Source: an uncultured Lachnospiraceae bacterium (GTDB lineage Bacteria; Bacillota; Clostridia; Lachnospirales; Lachnospiraceae). Taken from it: DNA of 64,000 nucleotides. The notes below the pieces were generated by a model, which made no database searches, was not told the origin of the DNA, and saw only the letters and a program-made list of their open reading frames with translations. The translations under genes and the position numbers were made by a program. The DNA lies in NCBI GenBank assembly GCA_902779575.1, contig CACZBW010000007.1, positions 61,234 through 125,233 of the forward strand, given 5' to 3'. Shown piece after piece: positions 1 to 8,894 of this stretch. The first letter of the stretch is position 1, and the number at the start of each line of letters is the position of its first letter.

Positions 1-101
1 TGCAGTTCTTATTTGACAGCCTTATGCAGTAATACTTTGGGTGAATACCATAACGGATGCTCAGTAACTGACTTTAATGTGATTTTACAGGAGAGTATAG
101 G

Positions 102-281
102 ATGTCTAAATCGGAAATAGTTCATGAGTTGTATGAACAATGTAAAGGCTTGAATTTCGATGATACCTACCAATTGATTAAAAATGCTAAGAGCGAAGAG
201 GAACGGGATTTTCTACGGGTGGTTACGAATTGTATATTACAACAAAAACAAAAAAAGACTATGCGTGAGAAGAGGTTTTGA
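102..281 (+). CDS. Hypothetical 59-aa protein
   Basis: A short frame opens with ATG eight bases after AGGAG (89-93) and ends in TGA. The product is charged, Lys/Glu-rich and probably helical (MSKSEIVHELYEQ...), with no membrane segment and no family I recognise. It is AT-rich like the DUF3800 gene that follows about 150 bp later, so it probably belongs to the same accessory block. The well-placed ribosome binding site is the main reason to call it real. It may be the distal gene of an operon that starts before the window. Confidence 0.55.
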   Translation: MSKSEIVHELYEQCKGLNFDDTYQLIKNAKSEEERDFLRVVTNCILQQKQKKTMREKRF

Positions 282-432
282 TATTGTAGCGGCATGTGAT
301 TTTTTCGGGGTGAAAGGAATGGAACTACCGTACCGCAATGCATATTCTTGATTTAACTGACTTTATCCAAATGAATATTAACCACTGAGATACAGAAAAA
401 TTTATAGAGCAGAAGGTGTTAGTGGGGTCGAA

Positions 433-1221
433 ATGGAAACATATATTGTATATTTTGATGAAACCGGCGATGATGGAGCAAATACTCTCTCCAGTAAACA
501 TTTTGTGTTATCAAGTGTTTACTTAGCGGTGGATTCCTGGCAGGATAATTTCAATCGGATACGAGAATTCAGGAAAGAACTAAAAGAAAAGTATGGTCTG
601 CATATAAAAGAAGAGATACATACGAAACATCTTGTTAGAGATAAAGGAATGTATCGATCATATAACTGGGGGGATGAGCAACGGCGTCAAATGTTGATTG
701 ATATTACAAAGTTTATCTCTGAATTGGATATTAGAGTAATAAACGTTGTAATAGACAAGGAGAGGATTAAAAGCAGTGACTACCCTGTTTTAAAAAATGC
801 GTTAACATACAATATTCAACGCATAGAAAATGATTCAACGGGGAAATGGCATTATCTCATCATCACAGATGAGGGCCGCCTCGCACCGATGAGAAAAACA
901 GCAAGAGAGATTAGGGCATATAATCCTATTCAGTCACATTTTGGGGGTTTTCAGAATGCACCTATAAAAGGATTAGTAGAAGATATCATGGCTAAAGATT
1001 CAGCAGAATCATATTTCATTCAGATTTGCGATTTCATTTCTTTCTTTACAGATTTATATTATCGGGTTGTCGACAAGAAAGAGAGTCTTCCGAAAAGGGT
1101 TGAGAGAATTGTTGACGAATCGTTTATAAAAAGGGTAATGGTAACTTTTAAGAGAGGAAATATTCTAAACCTTAAAGCGAGTAGTACACACCCATATGGA
1201 CTGGTTATATACCCAAAATAA
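433..1221 (+). CDS. DUF3800 domain protein
   Basis: This 262-aa protein has the DUF3800 signature: an N-terminal acidic motif YFDETG (D9, E10), a central ITDEG (D146, E147) and a C-terminal QICDFISFF (D200). The family is thought to have an RNase H-like fold, and these acids would be the metal ligands; its biochemical role is unsettled. DUF3800 genes are common in phage, plasmid and restriction islands. The Shine-Dalgarno is weak (GTGGGG upstream of the ATG). The gene is clearly more AT-rich than the housekeeping genes downstream, which suggests transfer. A 9-bp inverted repeat flanks it at 380-388 and 1249-1257. The family call is confident; the function is not known. Confidence 0.8.
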   Translation: METYIVYFDETGDDGANTLSSKHFVLSSVYLAVDSWQDNFNRIREFRKELKEKYGLHIKEEIHTKHLVRDKGMYRSYNWGDEQRRQMLIDITKFISELDIRVINVVIDKERIKSSDYPVLKNALTYNIQRIENDSTGKWHYLIITDEGRLAPMRKTAREIRAYNPIQSHFGGFQNAPIKGLVEDIMAKDSAESYFIQICDFISFFTDLYYRVVDKKESLPKRVERIVDESFIKRVMVTFKRGNILNLKASSTHPYGLVIYPK

Positions 1222-1434
1222 AACACCACCTACGAGGCATTCGCCCTTTCAGTGGTTCATCCTTATTATACCAAATCATAATTATTTGTCAAGAATGGAC
1301 ATTTATTACTGATATGGAAGGAATATTTGTTGCCGGGATATATCCGATGCTGTTATGTGAAAAGTGCTTGATGAGGCACGATTATTGTTCAATGGCTCGA
1401 TGAAGCAATGTTATGGTGAGAAAGGAATAATGGT

Positions 1435-1846
1435 ATGGATGGGCTTTATACACAGCCATTAGTTGATATGGGTGTGGCTTTAGCAGAGTTAGCTGTTAAA
1501 GGTACAGCGTCTACTGTCAGTAAGAAAATTCGTGCAATAAAAGATGTAAAAGATGTGGAAAAGCTCAGAACCACATATGATTCAATTGTCAATGAGATTA
1601 TTCAGGAACGCGAGGATGCTGTCCGGATTGCACAAGCATATAAGGCTGAGCTTGATAGGATAATATCTTGAAATATTTAAAGATTTGGTTAGTGCGGATA
1701 TCTTGAAGACTATGCAATTACTGGGTTTTAACTACAAAGCGGCTATAGGGGAGCCACTTACCAAGCTTTGTGCGGATGCAATTATTTCATGGGGAGCAAA
1801 ACAGAAAAAGCCCGATGTAAATAGCAGCCAAAAGAGGAAGCGGTGA
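1435..1846 (+). pseudogene. Disrupted small gene upstream of hsdR
   Basis: The first frame encodes 78 aa from ATG 1435 behind AAAGGA (1421-1426) and stops at 1669-1671. Immediately after it, in the next frame, 1664-1846 reads as a second protein-like stretch (EIFKDLVSADILKTMQLLG... to NSSQKRKR) with no start codon of its own. The two halves look like the N- and C-terminal parts of one small soluble protein broken by a frameshift or an out-of-frame deletion near 1661-1670. The first half is helical and coiled-coil-like. I do not recognise the family. The alternative is that the 78-aa product is a complete protein and the second stretch is residue. The gene ends 27 bp before hsdR. Confidence 0.6.
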
Positions 1847-1873
1847 TACTTGCTAAAAATGGAGGTTAGTTAT

Positions 1874-4800
1874 ATGACTAACTTTGATCTCTTTACAAAA
1901 GAACAGGATTTCGCTCCCTTTGCGGAACCTGCCGTATCCGCGGAGCGCATTTATCAGATTGATCCGGCGGCCTGTGCACTGAATTGCCGCAGGGCGATGG
2001 AGGTTGCTGTCAAGTGGATGTATTCTGTGGATTCGGCGTTGGTGATGCCTTATCAGGACAATCTTGTCAGTCTGATCAGTACGGATGAATTTCGGGGTAT
2101 CGTGGACGACAGTCTGCTGCGCCGGATGGATTTCATCCGGAAGACTGGCAATTCTGCTGCGCATGCGGGAAAAAAGATCTCAAAGGAGCAGGCCGCACTC
2201 TGCCTGGAAAACCTGTTCATCTTCCTGGATTTTGTGTCTTACTGCTATGCGGATGATTATCAGGAAGGAAGCTTTGATCCTTCGCTTTTGGAGCAGGAGC
2301 CTCCGGCAGCTGCACCAGTTATCGATACTGAAGCAGAATTGAAACTGGAAAAGCTGATGGCGGAAAATACGGCACTTCGGGCGGAACTGACTGCCCGCCG
2401 TGCTGAGCAGCAGCAGACTTATGTCCCGAAGCCGCTGGATATTACCGAATACAAAACCCGAAAACTCTATATTGATGCTATGCTGGAGGATGCTGGCTGG
2501 ATTGAGGGGAAGAACTGGATCAATGAGTATAAGATCCCTGGCATCCCTAACAAGTCCGAGACGGGTTATGCAGATTATGTGCTGATCGGCGACGATGGGC
2601 GGATTCTGGCGGTGATCGAGGCTAAACGAACCTGTCTGGACGCAGTCAAAGGCCGCGAGCAGGCAAAGCTGTATGCGGACCAGATCGAGCAGAAGCAGGG
2701 ACTTCGTCCTGTGGTGTTTCTGACCAATGGCTTCGATACCCGTATCGTGGATAACCAGTATCCGGAACGGAAGGTTGCGGCATTCTATTCCAGGCGGGAT
2801 CTGGAGAAGCTGTTTAATCTTCAGCGTATGCGCAACAGCCTGAAAAACATTATCGTGGACAAGACAATCGCAGGCCGCTATTATCAGGAGGCTGCGGTCA
2901 AAGCTGTGTGTGACAGTTTTGGACAGAAGAATCGCCGAAGGGCACTGCTGGTCATGGCTACCGGTTCCGGAAAGACCCGTACGGTCATTGCTCTGGTGAA
3001 GGTGCTGCTGGAGCAGGGCTGGATCAAAAACGTACTGTTTCTGGCGGACCGAAATTCTCTGGTTACTCAGGCCAAACGAAATTTTGTCAATCTTCTGCCG
3101 GATCTGTCCGTGACAAACCTCTGTGAGGAGAAGGACAATTACACTGCCCACGGTGTTTTCTCCACATATCAGACTATGATGCACTGTATCGATTCGGTGT
3201 GCGATGAAGAGGGCAAACTGTTCTCCTGCGGGCATTTCGATCTGGTGATCTGCGATGAAGCGCACCGGTCGATCTATAACAAGTATAAAGATATCTTCAA
3301 CTATTTCGATGCTCCTCTGGTAGGCCTGACCGCTACGCCGAAAGATGAAATTGACAAGAATACTTATGCCGTTTTTGAACTGGAGAGCGGTGTGCCAACT
3401 TACGGATATGAACTCGCTCAGGCAGTACAGGACGGCTATCTGGTGGATTTCATGTCTGTTGAAACGACTTTGAAATTCATTCAGCAGGGTATTGTTTATA
3501 ATGATCTGTCCGAAGAAGATAAGGAGATTTATGAGAACACCTTTGAAGATGAGAACGGGGAGCTGCCGGAAAGCATCGCCTCCTCCGCACTGAATGAATG
3601 GATCTTTAACGAGGATACAATTCGTGAGGTACTTCATATCTTGATGACCCACGGCCTGAAGATCGATTACGGAAATAAAATCGGAAAGACGATCATTTTT
3701 GCAAAAAATCACACTCATGCAGAGAAGATTCTCGAAGTCTTCGGAAAAGAGTATCCGCATCTAAACGGCTATGCCAGTGTCATCGACAACTATATGACCT
3801 ACGCTCAGACAGCCATCGATGAGTTTTCTGATCCGAAGAAAATGCCGCAGATCGCGATCTCGGTTGATATGCTGGACACCGGCATTGACGTGCCGGAAGT
3901 TCTGAATCTGGTCTTCTTCAAGAAAGTCATGAGCAAAGCGAAGTTCTGGCAGATGATCGGCCGCGGTACGCGTCTCTGCCCGGGACTGATTGACGGTGCA
4001 GACAAGGACAGGTTCTACATTTTCGATTTCTGTGGGAATTTTGAGTTCTTCCGGATGAACAAGGGAAAGCCCACTGCAAATATGATTGCGCTCCAAGGGG
4101 CTATTTTCGGACTCCAGTTTGAGATCACCTATAAACTGCAGGATCTCCAGTATCAGACAGACAGGCTGATCACCTATCGAAAAGGGCTGGTAGATCATAT
4201 GTCCGGAAAAGTCCAGGAACTGAACCGGGACAACTTTGCTGTCCGCCAGCATCTGCGCTATGTGGATCAGTATGCCAGCCCGGTAAACTATCAGGCACTG
4301 ACCTATGAGGATACACTCATGGTCCGGGAAGAACTGGCTCCGCTGATTGAACCGGAAAAAGACGATGCGAAGGCACTTCGGTTCGATGCTCTGATGTATG
4401 GGATTGAGCTGGCTTATCTGGCTGGAAAGAAATATAGCCGTGCCAGGCATGACCTGATGAAGAGAGTATCCGCAGTGGCCAGTGTCGCCAACATCCCGGA
4501 AATTATGATGCAGGCAGACCTGATCGACAAGATCCTGCATACGGATTATCTGGATAACGCAGGAATCGACGAATTTGAACATATCCGTGAGAATCTGCGG
4601 GATCTGATGAAATATATCCCGACAACAAAAATCATTTATGATACGGATTTCGATGATGAGATTCTTTCAATCGACTGGAAGGAGTCTGAGCTCGAAAATG
4701 ATGACCTGAAAAATTACAAGGCCAAAGCAGAGTATTATGTCCGTCAGCATCAGGATAATGCTGTGATCTCCAAGCTCAAAAGTAATGTCCCGCTGACCGG

Positions 4801-5170
4801 AGCCGATGTGAAGGTGCTGGAGGAAATTCTCTGGAGCGAAGTCGGTACAAAACAGGAATATGAAGCGGAATATGGCGCCAAACCATTGGGTGAATTTGTA
4901 CGCGAGATCGTAGGGCTTGACATGAATGCTGCCAAAGAGGCATTTGCAGAGTTCCTGAATGATTCGAATCTGGACAGCCGGCAGATTTATTTCGTGAATC
5001 AGATCGTGGAATATATCGTCCACAACGGAATGATGAAGGATCTGTCTGTATTGCAGGAAACGCCGTTTACCGATCAGGGCAGCATCGTGGAGGTTTTCAC
5101 GGATCTGACCATCTGGATGGGTATCCGGAAAGTGATCGAACAGGTCAATGCGAACGCGTTGGCCGCATAA
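1874..5170 (+). CDS. hsdR: Type I restriction enzyme R subunit (HsdR)
   Basis: This is the motor and nuclease subunit of a type I restriction-modification complex. The N-terminal ~125 residues resemble DUF4145, followed by a short coiled coil. The PD-(D/E)xK nuclease core shows D234 and E249-A-K251. The SF2 translocase has Walker A MATGSGKT (361-368), DEAH (461-464), GLTATP and the arginine-finger motif QMIGRGTRL from Q693. The C-terminal third matches the EcoEI-type R domain. I place the start at ATG 1874 because GGAGG (1861-1865) sits eight bases upstream, giving 1,098 aa; earlier TTG and ATG codons lie before that site. All key residues are intact, so it should be active if hsdM and hsdS exist outside the window. 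The stop overlaps the ribosome binding site of the next gene. Confidence 0.93.
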   Translation: MTNFDLFTKEQDFAPFAEPAVSAERIYQIDPAACALNCRRAMEVAVKWMYSVDSALVMPYQDNLVSLISTDEFRGIVDDSLLRRMDFIRKTGNSAAHAGKKISKEQAALCLENLFIFLDFVSYCYADDYQEGSFDPSLLEQEPPAAAPVIDTEAELKLEKLMAENTALRAELTARRAEQQQTYVPKPLDITEYKTRKLYIDAMLEDAGWIEGKNWINEYKIPGIPNKSETGYADYVLIGDDGRILAVIEAKRTCLDAVKGREQAKLYADQIEQKQGLRPVVFLTNGFDTRIVDNQYPERKVAAFYSRRDLEKLFNLQRMRNSLKNIIVDKTIAGRYYQEAAVKAVCDSFGQKNRRRALLVMATGSGKTRTVIALVKVLLEQGWIKNVLFLADRNSLVTQAKRNFVNLLPDLSVTNLCEEKDNYTAHGVFSTYQTMMHCIDSVCDEEGKLFSCGHFDLVICDEAHRSIYNKYKDIFNYFDAPLVGLTATPKDEIDKNTYAVFELESGVPTYGYELAQAVQDGYLVDFMSVETTLKFIQQGIVYNDLSEEDKEIYENTFEDENGELPESIASSALNEWIFNEDTIREVLHILMTHGLKIDYGNKIGKTIIFAKNHTHAEKILEVFGKEYPHLNGYASVIDNYMTYAQTAIDEFSDPKKMPQIAISVDMLDTGIDVPEVLNLVFFKKVMSKAKFWQMIGRGTRLCPGLIDGADKDRFYIFDFCGNFEFFRMNKGKPTANMIALQGAIFGLQFEITYKLQDLQYQTDRLITYRKGLVDHMSGKVQELNRDNFAVRQHLRYVDQYASPVNYQALTYEDTLMVREELAPLIEPEKDDAKALRFDALMYGIELAYLAGKKYSRARHDLMKRVSAVASVANIPEIMMQADLIDKILHTDYLDNAGIDEFEHIRENLRDLMKYIPTTKIIYDTDFDDEILSIDWKESELENDDLKNYKAKAEYYVRQHQDNAVISKLKSNVPLTGADVKVLEEILWSEVGTKQEYEAEYGAKPLGEFVREIVGLDMNAAKEAFAEFLNDSNLDSRQIYFVNQIVEYIVHNGMMKDLSVLQETPFTDQGSIVEVFTDLTIWMGIRKVIEQVNANALAA

Positions 5171-5182
5171 GGAGTGTATGAA

Positions 5183-6280
5183 ATGGATTATTGCAAATCA
5201 GCAGGTCTGGAAAGCAGAAATAACCGGATCATTAAAGCAATCCTGGAAAAAGAAAAAACAGTATGTCCCGGTTCCGTGGCGCTGATTGGAATATACGGTT
5301 CCTTTCAGACAGGCGATATCCACCCCCTGTCGGATCTGGATCTGCTGATCCTGATTAACGATGAGCGCGGCTGGCAGCTGGGAACTGTTTTTATTCAGGA
5401 CGATCTGGGCGTTGGGCATGATATTTACTGCACAAGCTGGGAAAGCCTCCGGGAGGACGCCCGTTTTACCCATCCTCATATCTCCAAACTGATGGATTCC
5501 CGGATCGTGTACTGTGCGGATGAAAAGTATCTGGCTGAGCTGGAAAATCTGCGGGAGCAGGTCCGGAGCAAACTGGCGGAACCTTTTGGAGAGGAAGATT
5601 ATCAGAGAGCGGAAAATGAACTCAAAGAGGCGCGCTGCTGCTATGCAGACGCTATGATGGAGGATAATCTGAATGCTGTCCGCAGGCAGGCGGGCGGTGC
5701 GCTCTATCACGTCGAGAACGCGCTGGCACTGCTGAACAAGACTTATTTCCGCAAGGGAACAAGACGCCGCTTTGAAGAACTAAATGCCATGGAGAAAAGG
5801 CCGGAACAGCTCACCCGGATGATTGACGATATCCTGACGGCCGCAGACGTAAACGGGGTAAAAGAATGCCTGACTGTTCTGATGAAGGAAATGAAGGTGT
5901 GCTTTGAGAAAGCGCATCAGCCGGTCCGGCCGGAGAAGAAAGCTGCCAGTATATCAGCCCTGTCCGGAAGCTTCGAGGAAATGTTTTCGAACTGGCATGG
6001 GAAAATGGTTCTGGCGGCGGAATGCGGTGACCGCTATCTGGCTTTCATGAGCCTGGAAAGTTTTAACGAAATGCTTCGTGATATCAGCTCTGAACTTGAA
6101 ATCGGATCCTATGACGCGTTCTCGGCCTATGATCCCGGAGATCTGCAGAAGACACTGGAACAGTTCGACATGGTATTGCGGGACTATCTGCAGGAATATG
6201 AAAAGGCTGGCTTGAAAGCAGAACGATATCCGGACATTGACGCCTTTGTCAGATCGTATCTGGATTCTGAAAAGTACTGA
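5183..6280 (+). CDS. Nucleotidyltransferase-domain protein, hsdR-coupled
   Basis: The N-terminal ~110 residues are a pol-beta-type nucleotidyltransferase (MNT-like) domain. It has G39-S40, the metal-binding pair SDLD (D51, D53) and a probable third carboxylate in GHDIYC (D80), so the catalytic acids appear intact. The remaining ~255 residues are mostly helical and may be a HEPN-like or other substrate-binding bundle; I cannot name it. TAAGGAG at 5168-5174 spans the hsdR stop and points to ATG 5183 rather than GTG 5174, giving 365 aa. This tight spacing suggests cotranscription and translational coupling with hsdR. The substrate (nucleotide addition to an antibiotic, protein or RNA) cannot be told from sequence. 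Confidence 0.8.
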   Translation: MDYCKSAGLESRNNRIIKAILEKEKTVCPGSVALIGIYGSFQTGDIHPLSDLDLLILINDERGWQLGTVFIQDDLGVGHDIYCTSWESLREDARFTHPHISKLMDSRIVYCADEKYLAELENLREQVRSKLAEPFGEEDYQRAENELKEARCCYADAMMEDNLNAVRRQAGGALYHVENALALLNKTYFRKGTRRRFEELNAMEKRPEQLTRMIDDILTAADVNGVKECLTVLMKEMKVCFEKAHQPVRPEKKAASISALSGSFEEMFSNWHGKMVLAAECGDRYLAFMSLESFNEMLRDISSELEIGSYDAFSAYDPGDLQKTLEQFDMVLRDYLQEYEKAGLKAERYPDIDAFVRSYLDSEKY

Positions 6281-6422
6281 TTCGGGTAAAGGTACTGTAA
6301 GTATACTGGGAAGAAAGTATTTGCCTGGAATGACTGGTATTCATTGAATAAGCAGAGTATTTTCTGAGATTCCGTATCAGGGAGCGTAGGATAATACCGG
6401 AAGTCCAAGGAGATTGAGATCT

Positions 6423-6944
6423 ATGAACCATTTTGATATTCATTCGGAACGCCTGCTTCTGACCCCGCTGGGATTTGATTTTCTCGAGTCGGTGAATGAG
6501 TACGCCCTGGATTATGAAAATACAAAATACATGTTTCATCTTCCGAATGAAAGCTCTGAAGAGACGGCTGCCTTCCTGAAAGGCGTCGAAGAGGAATGGG
6601 CTAAGGAAAATCCGGAATCCTTTGAATTTGCGGTGATCCGGCAGGGCAGGCAGATCGGGGCGGTCAGTATCTATCTTGAAGACGGTACAGGCGAACTCGG
6701 CTGGATCATGAATAAAAAATACTGGGGAAACGGATTTGCCTGTGAGGCCGCAAAAGCATTGATTGATTACTTTGCGGAGCATTTCGGCGTCAGACATTTT
6801 ATCGCGCACTGTGATACCGAAAATATTGCCTCCAGGAGAACCATGGAGAAACTTGGCATGGCGCGGACGGGCGAGTACGGCGGCCGGATGAACAGAGCCG
6901 CACAGCGGGAGAGCTCCGAGTATCAGTACGAACTGAATCTGTAG
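6423..6944 (+). CDS. GNAT N-acetyltransferase, RimJ/RimL type
   Basis: The 173-aa product has the acetyltransferase fold of the RimJ/RimL group. It starts with the typical ERLLLTPLG strand and has the acetyl-CoA loop around YWGNGFACEAAKALIDY, then NIASRRTMEKLGM, the usual late helix-strand. These enzymes acetylate protein N-termini or small-molecule amines; the substrate here is unknown. AAGGAG at 6407-6412 fits ATG 6423, while the upstream in-frame TTG at 6414 is too close to it. The gene stands alone and its base composition matches the core genome, so the accessory block probably ends before it. Confidence 0.88.
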   Translation: MNHFDIHSERLLLTPLGFDFLESVNEYALDYENTKYMFHLPNESSEETAAFLKGVEEEWAKENPESFEFAVIRQGRQIGAVSIYLEDGTGELGWIMNKKYWGNGFACEAAKALIDYFAEHFGVRHFIAHCDTENIASRRTMEKLGMARTGEYGGRMNRAAQRESSEYQYELNL

Positions 6945-7070
6945 GAATCTGCTGTTTTCTGCAGCGAAAAAGGCTTCATGCCTGCGTGAACAGTCGTAGC
7001 CATTTAAATGAGGGCAGACCGGCACCGCGGGCTGAGCAGGACGCGCAGGACAGAAGGAAAGGACAGACCG

Positions 7071-7847
7071 ATGATTGCGAATTATCATACCCATACATGG
7101 AGATGTATGCATGCAGACGGGACAGAGAGAGAATACGTCGAGAGGGCGATAGAAGGCGGACTGAAAATCCTGGGCTTTTCCGACCATACGCCTATGCCTT
7201 ATCCGGACGGCTATGTCAGCCGCGTGAAGATGGGGATGGACCAGCTGGAAGGCTATGTGGATACCATTCTGGCGCTGAGAAAGGAATATGCCCGGGAGAT
7301 CGATATCCGGCTGGGACTGGAAGTGGAGTATTATCCGGCTTATTTCGAGAAGCTTGTCTGCTTCACGAGCCAGTTTCCGATTGAGTATTATATCCTGGGA
7401 CAGCATTGTCTCGGAAATGAGATCAACGACGTGGATGTCTTCAGGACGACGGAGAATCCGCGCACTCTGCAGCGCTACTGTGACCAGACCATCGAAGCGC
7501 TGAAGACAGGCTGCTTCACCTATTTCGCGCATCCGGACGTCCTTCATTTTGTCGGGGACAAGGCTGTCTATGAGGAAAAGATGAGGAAGCTCTGCCGGGA
7601 GGTGAAGGAACTCGGGATTCCCATGGAGATTAATTTTCTCGGCATCCGGAATCATCGGCACTATCCGAACGAACAGTTCTGGAAGATTGCGGGGGAAGTG
7701 GGGAATACGGTGATTTTCGGTTCGGACGCCCACCAGCCGGAAATGGTCTGGAATCCTGCGGCGCATGAAAAAGCGATGGAGATCGTGAGGAAGAATCATC
7801 TGCATCTCATCGACACGGTAGATTTTGTGAAGCCTGTCCTGGACTGA
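7071..7847 (+). CDS. PHP-domain histidinol-phosphatase (HisK type)
   Basis: The 258-aa protein opens with the PHP metal motif YHTHTWRC and continues with GFSDHTPMPYP, a late YFAHPDVLHF and GSDAH, which together supply the His/Asp ligands of the multinuclear site. This pattern matches HisK-type histidinol-phosphate phosphatases, the last-but-one step of histidine synthesis, although PHP phosphoesterases of other specificity look alike. No other his gene is nearby. I chose ATG 7071 because MIANYHTHT is the natural family N-terminus and GGAAAGGA lies just upstream; longer frames add an Arg-rich stretch that looks non-coding. Confidence 0.85.
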   Translation: MIANYHTHTWRCMHADGTEREYVERAIEGGLKILGFSDHTPMPYPDGYVSRVKMGMDQLEGYVDTILALRKEYAREIDIRLGLEVEYYPAYFEKLVCFTSQFPIEYYILGQHCLGNEINDVDVFRTTENPRTLQRYCDQTIEALKTGCFTYFAHPDVLHFVGDKAVYEEKMRKLCREVKELGIPMEINFLGIRNHRHYPNEQFWKIAGEVGNTVIFGSDAHQPEMVWNPAAHEKAMEIVRKNHLHLIDTVDFVKPVLD

Positions 7848-7979
7848 GCTTCGGCATGGTCCCCCTCCGGCTCAGGGATTTGTTTCCTGATGCACAGACC
7901 GGTTTTTATGGCCGGCAGCCATCGCCGGATTATGGCCCCGGGCCGGACAGCCGCTTTCAGCATCCGGCGTATAAAAACG

Positions 7980-8002
7980 GCCCGGTACCGCAGGTACCGG
8001 GC
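7980..8002 (-). terminator. Intrinsic terminator of the carD-like gene
   Basis: A perfect 10-bp stem (GCCCGGTACC/GGTACCGGGC) with a 3-base loop lies just past the stop of the minus-strand CarD-like gene. Read on the minus strand it is followed by a run of five T residues. Confidence 0.8.
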
Positions 8003-8015
8003 TTATTCTTTCAGG

Positions 8016-8519
8016 TTACTGGCCGAAGGCATTGATCAACAGCTCCTTCGTCTCGCCTTTATCAATCCCCAGAACGACCGAAAATTCTTCAATCAGCTTT
8101 TCGGAAGCTGCTTTATAATAACGGTCATCGGTTGCAGTGACTTTTTTTCCCTTCCTCTTTCTGGTCGTAATGCGTTCATTCAGCGTCTTGATCAGGCAGA
8201 TCCATTCACGGCAGTCGCCGGAATGAAGGGCTTTCTGGTACGCAATTTCCTGCTGGCGCGCGCTCTGTTCGGGAAGCGTCTCAATCTCCGGAATATCATC
8301 CAGAAGCTGTCTGGTCTCCTCCTTGCTGATCAGCTTGCGCATAATCACTTTCTGATTGTCAACAGGGGTCATGATCTTACAGGAACGGTCATGAAGGGGC
8401 CGAAGAATATAGCATTGCCGACTGTCCACATTTTCCATGGAGCTGTCCATCGTTTCTGTTCCGACAATTTCACATACGCCATTGTTTCCATAAGAGATGT
8501 ATTCGCCAATGTTATACAC
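8016..8519 (-). CDS. CarD-like transcriptional regulator
   Basis: The N-terminal ~60 residues (MYNIGEYISYGNNGVCEI, then YYIL-like strand and TPVDN) match the CarD/TRCF RNA-polymerase-interacting Tudor-like domain. The C-terminal half is a helical bundle with a basic RKRKGKK stretch that could contact DNA. CarD proteins bind the RNAP beta subunit and stabilise open complexes; Clostridia carry several small paralogs of uncertain targets. The start is GTG at 8517-8519 with AAAGGAG seven bases upstream on the minus strand. It is transcribed alone and ends at a strong hairpin. Confidence 0.82.
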   Translation of the reverse strand: MYNIGEYISYGNNGVCEIVGTETMDSSMENVDSRQCYILRPLHDRSCKIMTPVDNQKVIMRKLISKEETRQLLDDIPEIETLPEQSARQQEIAYQKALHSGDCREWICLIKTLNERITTRKRKGKKVTATDDRYYKAASEKLIEEFSVVLGIDKGETKELLINAFGQ

Positions 8520-8894
8520 TTCAACACTCCTTTCTGTAATAGTACAGGCTTTTTTATCTTCCGTCTTTTCTATTCTAACAGTTTTTTGCTTTTTAAGTAA
8601 TGAACGAAAAAGAGAAATAAACAGGGCAATTTGGCTTTTCTTCGTAAAAATTTGGCAATTATATGCAGATTTTTCATTGCCGCAGAGGAAATGATTTACA
8701 AAAGGGAGAGGCTGTTCTATAGAAAGAATACGGGCTTCGTGTTATATTTGTCAGGTAAGGACATCCTGTCACATGCAGATCAGGAAGCCATGTTCTCTGC
8801 GCTTCTGACATGACCGGAAAGTCATGGGATTCTGCATTATGTAGTTTTGATCCGGGGCGGAAGATCTCCAGCTCCAGAAAGGCGGCCTGCTCTT
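8520..8894. other. Intergenic region between carD-like and yitT-like genes
   Basis: This 375-bp divergent gap holds the upstream region of the minus-strand carD-like gene and the 5' region of the yitT-like gene. Short frames such as 8631-8813 lack ribosome binding sites and recognisable content. I see no RNA gene or repeat here. Confidence 0.6.
8572..8600 (-). promoter_or_regulatory. Possible promoter of the carD-like gene
   Basis: On the minus strand TTACTT and TAGAAT are separated by 17 bp, about 50 bp before the GTG start. The -35 box is weak, so this is tentative. Confidence 0.35.

Noticed and set aside
1-60. Promoter-like TTGACA near the left edge
   Set aside because: No suitable -10 at 16-18 bp spacing.
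1314-1403. 29-codon frame with a CEKC motif
   Set aside because: No ribosome binding site and too short to judge; probably chance.
2180-3760. Long minus-strand frame opposite hsdR
   Set aside because: It mirrors hsdR codons and has no recognisable domain; shadow of the real gene.
8631-8813. 60-aa frame upstream of the yitT-like gene
   Set aside because: No ribosome binding site and composition like non-coding DNA.
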